A DNA stretch of 15,323 nt. Source: Bog-473 sp035947875. GTDB taxonomy: Bacteria; Actinomycetota; Acidimicrobiia; Acidimicrobiales; RAAP-2. Location of the stretch: contig DASZJQ010000116.1 of NCBI GenBank assembly GCA_035947875.1, positions 1-15,323 of the forward strand. The letters are read 5' to 3'. The notes beneath the pieces are model-generated. The model was given only the letters and a program-made list of their open reading frames with translations. It made no database searches and had not been told where the DNA came from. Positions 13,771 through 15,323 of the stretch are shown in pieces; the first letter of the stretch is position 1, and every line of letters begins with the position of its first letter. The translations under genes were made by a program, and so were the position numbers.

Positions 13771-14955
13771 ATGGAATGCGACACTGAATTCGGATCACAA
13801 CTCGACACGGAACTCGGCGCGTTGGAAGCGGCCATGGACGTCGTTGCATCCGGTGATTTCTCGCAGTACGCCGACTGCGAATCACAGGTGCGCATCCAGG
13901 CTCTCCAGTCGAAGATGGACTACATCAGAGCGAAGTCGATCGCCGCATTCGATCTCTGGGGGGCCTGGGGAGCCTCTGGGGCCCGCAGCGCCAAGAGCTA
14001 CGTGGCCAAGGAATGCCAGATCCCCAAGGCCGAAGCCGCCCGCCAGCTCCGCCGGGGCCACCTGCTGTGCCATCTGCCGAAGTTCGACGAGGCCTGGTCG
14101 AGGGGTGAGATCACGAAGGACCACGTCGACCGGATCGGCCGTGCCCGCAACCCGAGGACCGAGGATTTCCTCGAGCGCGACGAGGACATGCTCTTGGACA
14201 AGGCGATCGACAACAGCTTCCCCGACTTCGATCGCATCATCGACTATTGGTCCCAACACGCCGATCCCGATGGGGTCGAAGAGGATGCCATGGAGCAACG
14301 TGCCCGGCGCGACGTCTACCTGGTCCCCAGCGTCGGTGGCACCTACCTGGGCAAGATGACGCTCGACACGGTGTCCGGAGCCATTGTCGACGGGGAACTG
14401 ACCCGGATCGAGCAGGAACTCTTCCAGGAGGACTGGGCCAAGGCTGAAGCAGACCTGGGCCGCGCCCCCAAAGTCGAGGAGCTCTGCCGGACTGCGGCCC
14501 AGCGCCGGGCCGATGCTCTGGTCGAGATGGCCACCCGTTCCAGGACCGCCCCGGCCGACGGCCCGCGCCCAGCCCCTCTCTTCACGGTCCTGGTCGGCTA
14601 CGAAACAATGCACGGTCGGATGTGCGAGTTGGCCGGAGGTTCCCGAATGGTCCTCTCGCCGGGTTCCCTGCTCCCCTGGCTCGACCAGGCCTACATCGAG
14701 CGGGCCGTGTTCACCCCCAAGAACCGGGTCGAGATCAGCGAGACCTCGCGGTTCTTCGTCGGCGCCACCCGCCGGGCCCTCGAGATCCGGGACAGAGAGT
14801 GCACCGACCCCTATTGCCACGAGCCCGTTGAGCGTTGTCAGGCCGATCACATCATCGAGTGGTCACAGAATGGCCCGACCACTCAGGAGAACGGCCGACT
14901 CCTGTGCGGCTTCCACAATCGAATGCGAAACCAGAGGCCCCCGCCCGACGACTAA
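13771..14955 (+). CDS. DUF222/13E12-type HNH endonuclease family protein
   Basis: A 394-aa protein with a long helical N-terminal part of the DUF222/13E12 type (ALQSKMDYIRAKSIAAFDLW, then AARQLRRGHLLCHLPKFDEAWSRGEIT) and a C-terminal HNH zinc-type nuclease fold. That fold has C344-x4-C349, Cys356, Asp359-His360, Asn374, Cys379 and His382. These proteins are abundant and multicopy in actinobacteria, some within 13E12 repeats; their biological role is poorly defined. ATG 13771 (MECDTEFGSQ) is preferred; the frame is open back to 13597 but would translate the 9-bp repeat and the AT-rich island. No good Shine-Dalgarno sequence is visible. No recombinase or phage gene is nearby. Confidence 0.85.
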   Translation: MECDTEFGSQLDTELGALEAAMDVVASGDFSQYADCESQVRIQALQSKMDYIRAKSIAAFDLWGAWGASGARSAKSYVAKECQIPKAEAARQLRRGHLLCHLPKFDEAWSRGEITKDHVDRIGRARNPRTEDFLERDEDMLLDKAIDNSFPDFDRIIDYWSQHADPDGVEEDAMEQRARRDVYLVPSVGGTYLGKMTLDTVSGAIVDGELTRIEQELFQEDWAKAEADLGRAPKVEELCRTAAQRRADALVEMATRSRTAPADGPRPAPLFTVLVGYETMHGRMCELAGGSRMVLSPGSLLPWLDQAYIERAVFTPKNRVEISETSRFFVGATRRALEIRDRECTDPYCHEPVERCQADHIIEWSQNGPTTQENGRLLCGFHNRMRNQRPPPDD

Positions 14956-14959
14956 CAGT

Positions 14960-14987
14960 GGTGGCGGGGGTTGGCGGGGGTTGGCAG
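14960..14987. repeat. Short G-rich tandem repeat between convergent genes
   Basis: TTGGCGGGGG-type decamers are repeated about two and a half times in the 90-bp gap between the HNH gene and the DapE-like gene. The gap holds no other feature that I can see. Confidence 0.65.
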
Positions 14988-15045
14988 ACAGCAGGCCCGG
15001 AAGCAGCTGGCCGCAGGCAAGTGTTCCCGACTCTGCCCGTCGCCC

Positions 15046-15323
15046 TCAGGCGATGAGGGTCGCCAGCACTTCCCGCGTTCGCTCCAGTTGCTCTCGGGTC
15101 ACATGCTCATCCGGATGGTGGGCCAGCAGCGGATCACCGGGACCGAAGTTCGCCGCCGGGACTCCGTGGGCCCAGAAGGAGGCGACATCGGTCCACCCGA
15201 CCTTGGCCCGGGGATCGGTCTTCGTCGCCGCCACCAGACCGGCCAGCAGTGGGTGCCCCAACGAGGGCGGCGCCCCATCGGCCGCATCGAGCACCACGAA
15301 GGTGTCGCCGTCTTCGGTGTCGA
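15046..15323 (-). CDS. dapE: Succinyl-diaminopimelate desuccinylase-like M20 peptidase (partial, C-terminal end)
   Basis: Only the last 91 residues are present; the gene runs off the right edge, and its start is outside. GWTDVASFWAHGVPAANFGPGDPLLAHHPDEHV matches the C-terminal end of actinobacterial DapE. The GPG...AH.pdEhV segment contains the conserved active-site His of M20 metallopeptidases. DapE hydrolyses N-succinyl-LL-diaminopimelate in the lysine and peptidoglycan-precursor pathway. A related M20 deacylase cannot be excluded from this fragment. It converges on the HNH gene, leaving 90 bp. Confidence 0.85.
   Translation of the reverse strand, partial: DTEDGDTFVVLDAADGAPPSLGHPLLAGLVAATKTDPRAKVGWTDVASFWAHGVPAANFGPGDPLLAHHPDEHVTREQLERTREVLATLIA

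Noticed and set aside
13590..14960. Complete mobile element around the HNH gene
   Set aside because: No terminal inverted repeats, direct repeats, integrase or transposase were seen.
14957..14990. G-quadruplex
   Set aside because: Only two runs of five G are present; the remaining runs are pairs, so a stable quadruplex is doubtful.
1..15323. CRISPR array, tRNA, rRNA or riboswitch
   Set aside because: No regularly spaced repeats with unique spacers, no cloverleaf and no conserved RNA motif were noticed on either strand by eye.

Overview
The window is G+C-rich and gene-dense. It looks like the chromosome of an actinobacterium (Actinomycetota, perhaps Acidimicrobiia or a relative; the class is a guess). 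The evidence is the actinobacterial gene order lexA / divergent LysM protein / nrdR, a SigK-RskA-like sigma/anti-sigma pair, a class E-type sortase, a DUF222/13E12-type HNH protein and a DapE-like peptidase. No rRNA, tRNA, CRISPR array or insertion sequence was found. I count 16 protein genes, the first and last cut by the window edges.

Left part (1-3000): an L,D-transpeptidase C-terminal part and a class E sortase, both cell-surface enzymes, are followed by a GGTGAGCC tandem array and a DUF2332 protein. SOS block (3001-6755): lexA reads rightward. A leftward, tightly packed operon, LysM membrane protein - nrdR - PIG-L deacetylase - dinB, reads away from it. The 306-bp divergent region holds five CGAAC-N4-GTTCG LexA boxes and two recognisable sigma-70-type promoters. 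The LysM protein has the position, size and architecture of the SOS division inhibitors YneA/ChiZ, so this unit would couple division arrest, control of ribonucleotide reductase and translesion synthesis.

Middle (6786-9177): an Fpg/Nei-type glycosylase carries a 33-residue three-residue-periodic insert and is divergent from a methyltransferase only 15 bp away. A NUDIX hydrolase follows. Sigma block (9276-13589): an ECF sigma factor, its RskA-like zinc anti-sigma factor and a protein with two EthD-like segments form a leftward operon. A diiron ferritin-like protein reads rightward from the same 87-bp gap, then a secreted esterase. The gap carries two divergent promoter-like sequences with the same -10 (CCGAAT). 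One matches the mycobacterial SigK consensus CCATCC-N16-CCGAAT exactly, and a weaker third copy precedes the esterase. This suggests a local SigK-like regulon.

Right end (13590-15323): an AT-rich leader, an HNH endonuclease-type protein, and the C-terminal end of a DapE-like peptidase on the minus strand. Short tandem repeats (periods 6, 8, 9, 10 and 19) recur across the window, both between genes and in frame within them.
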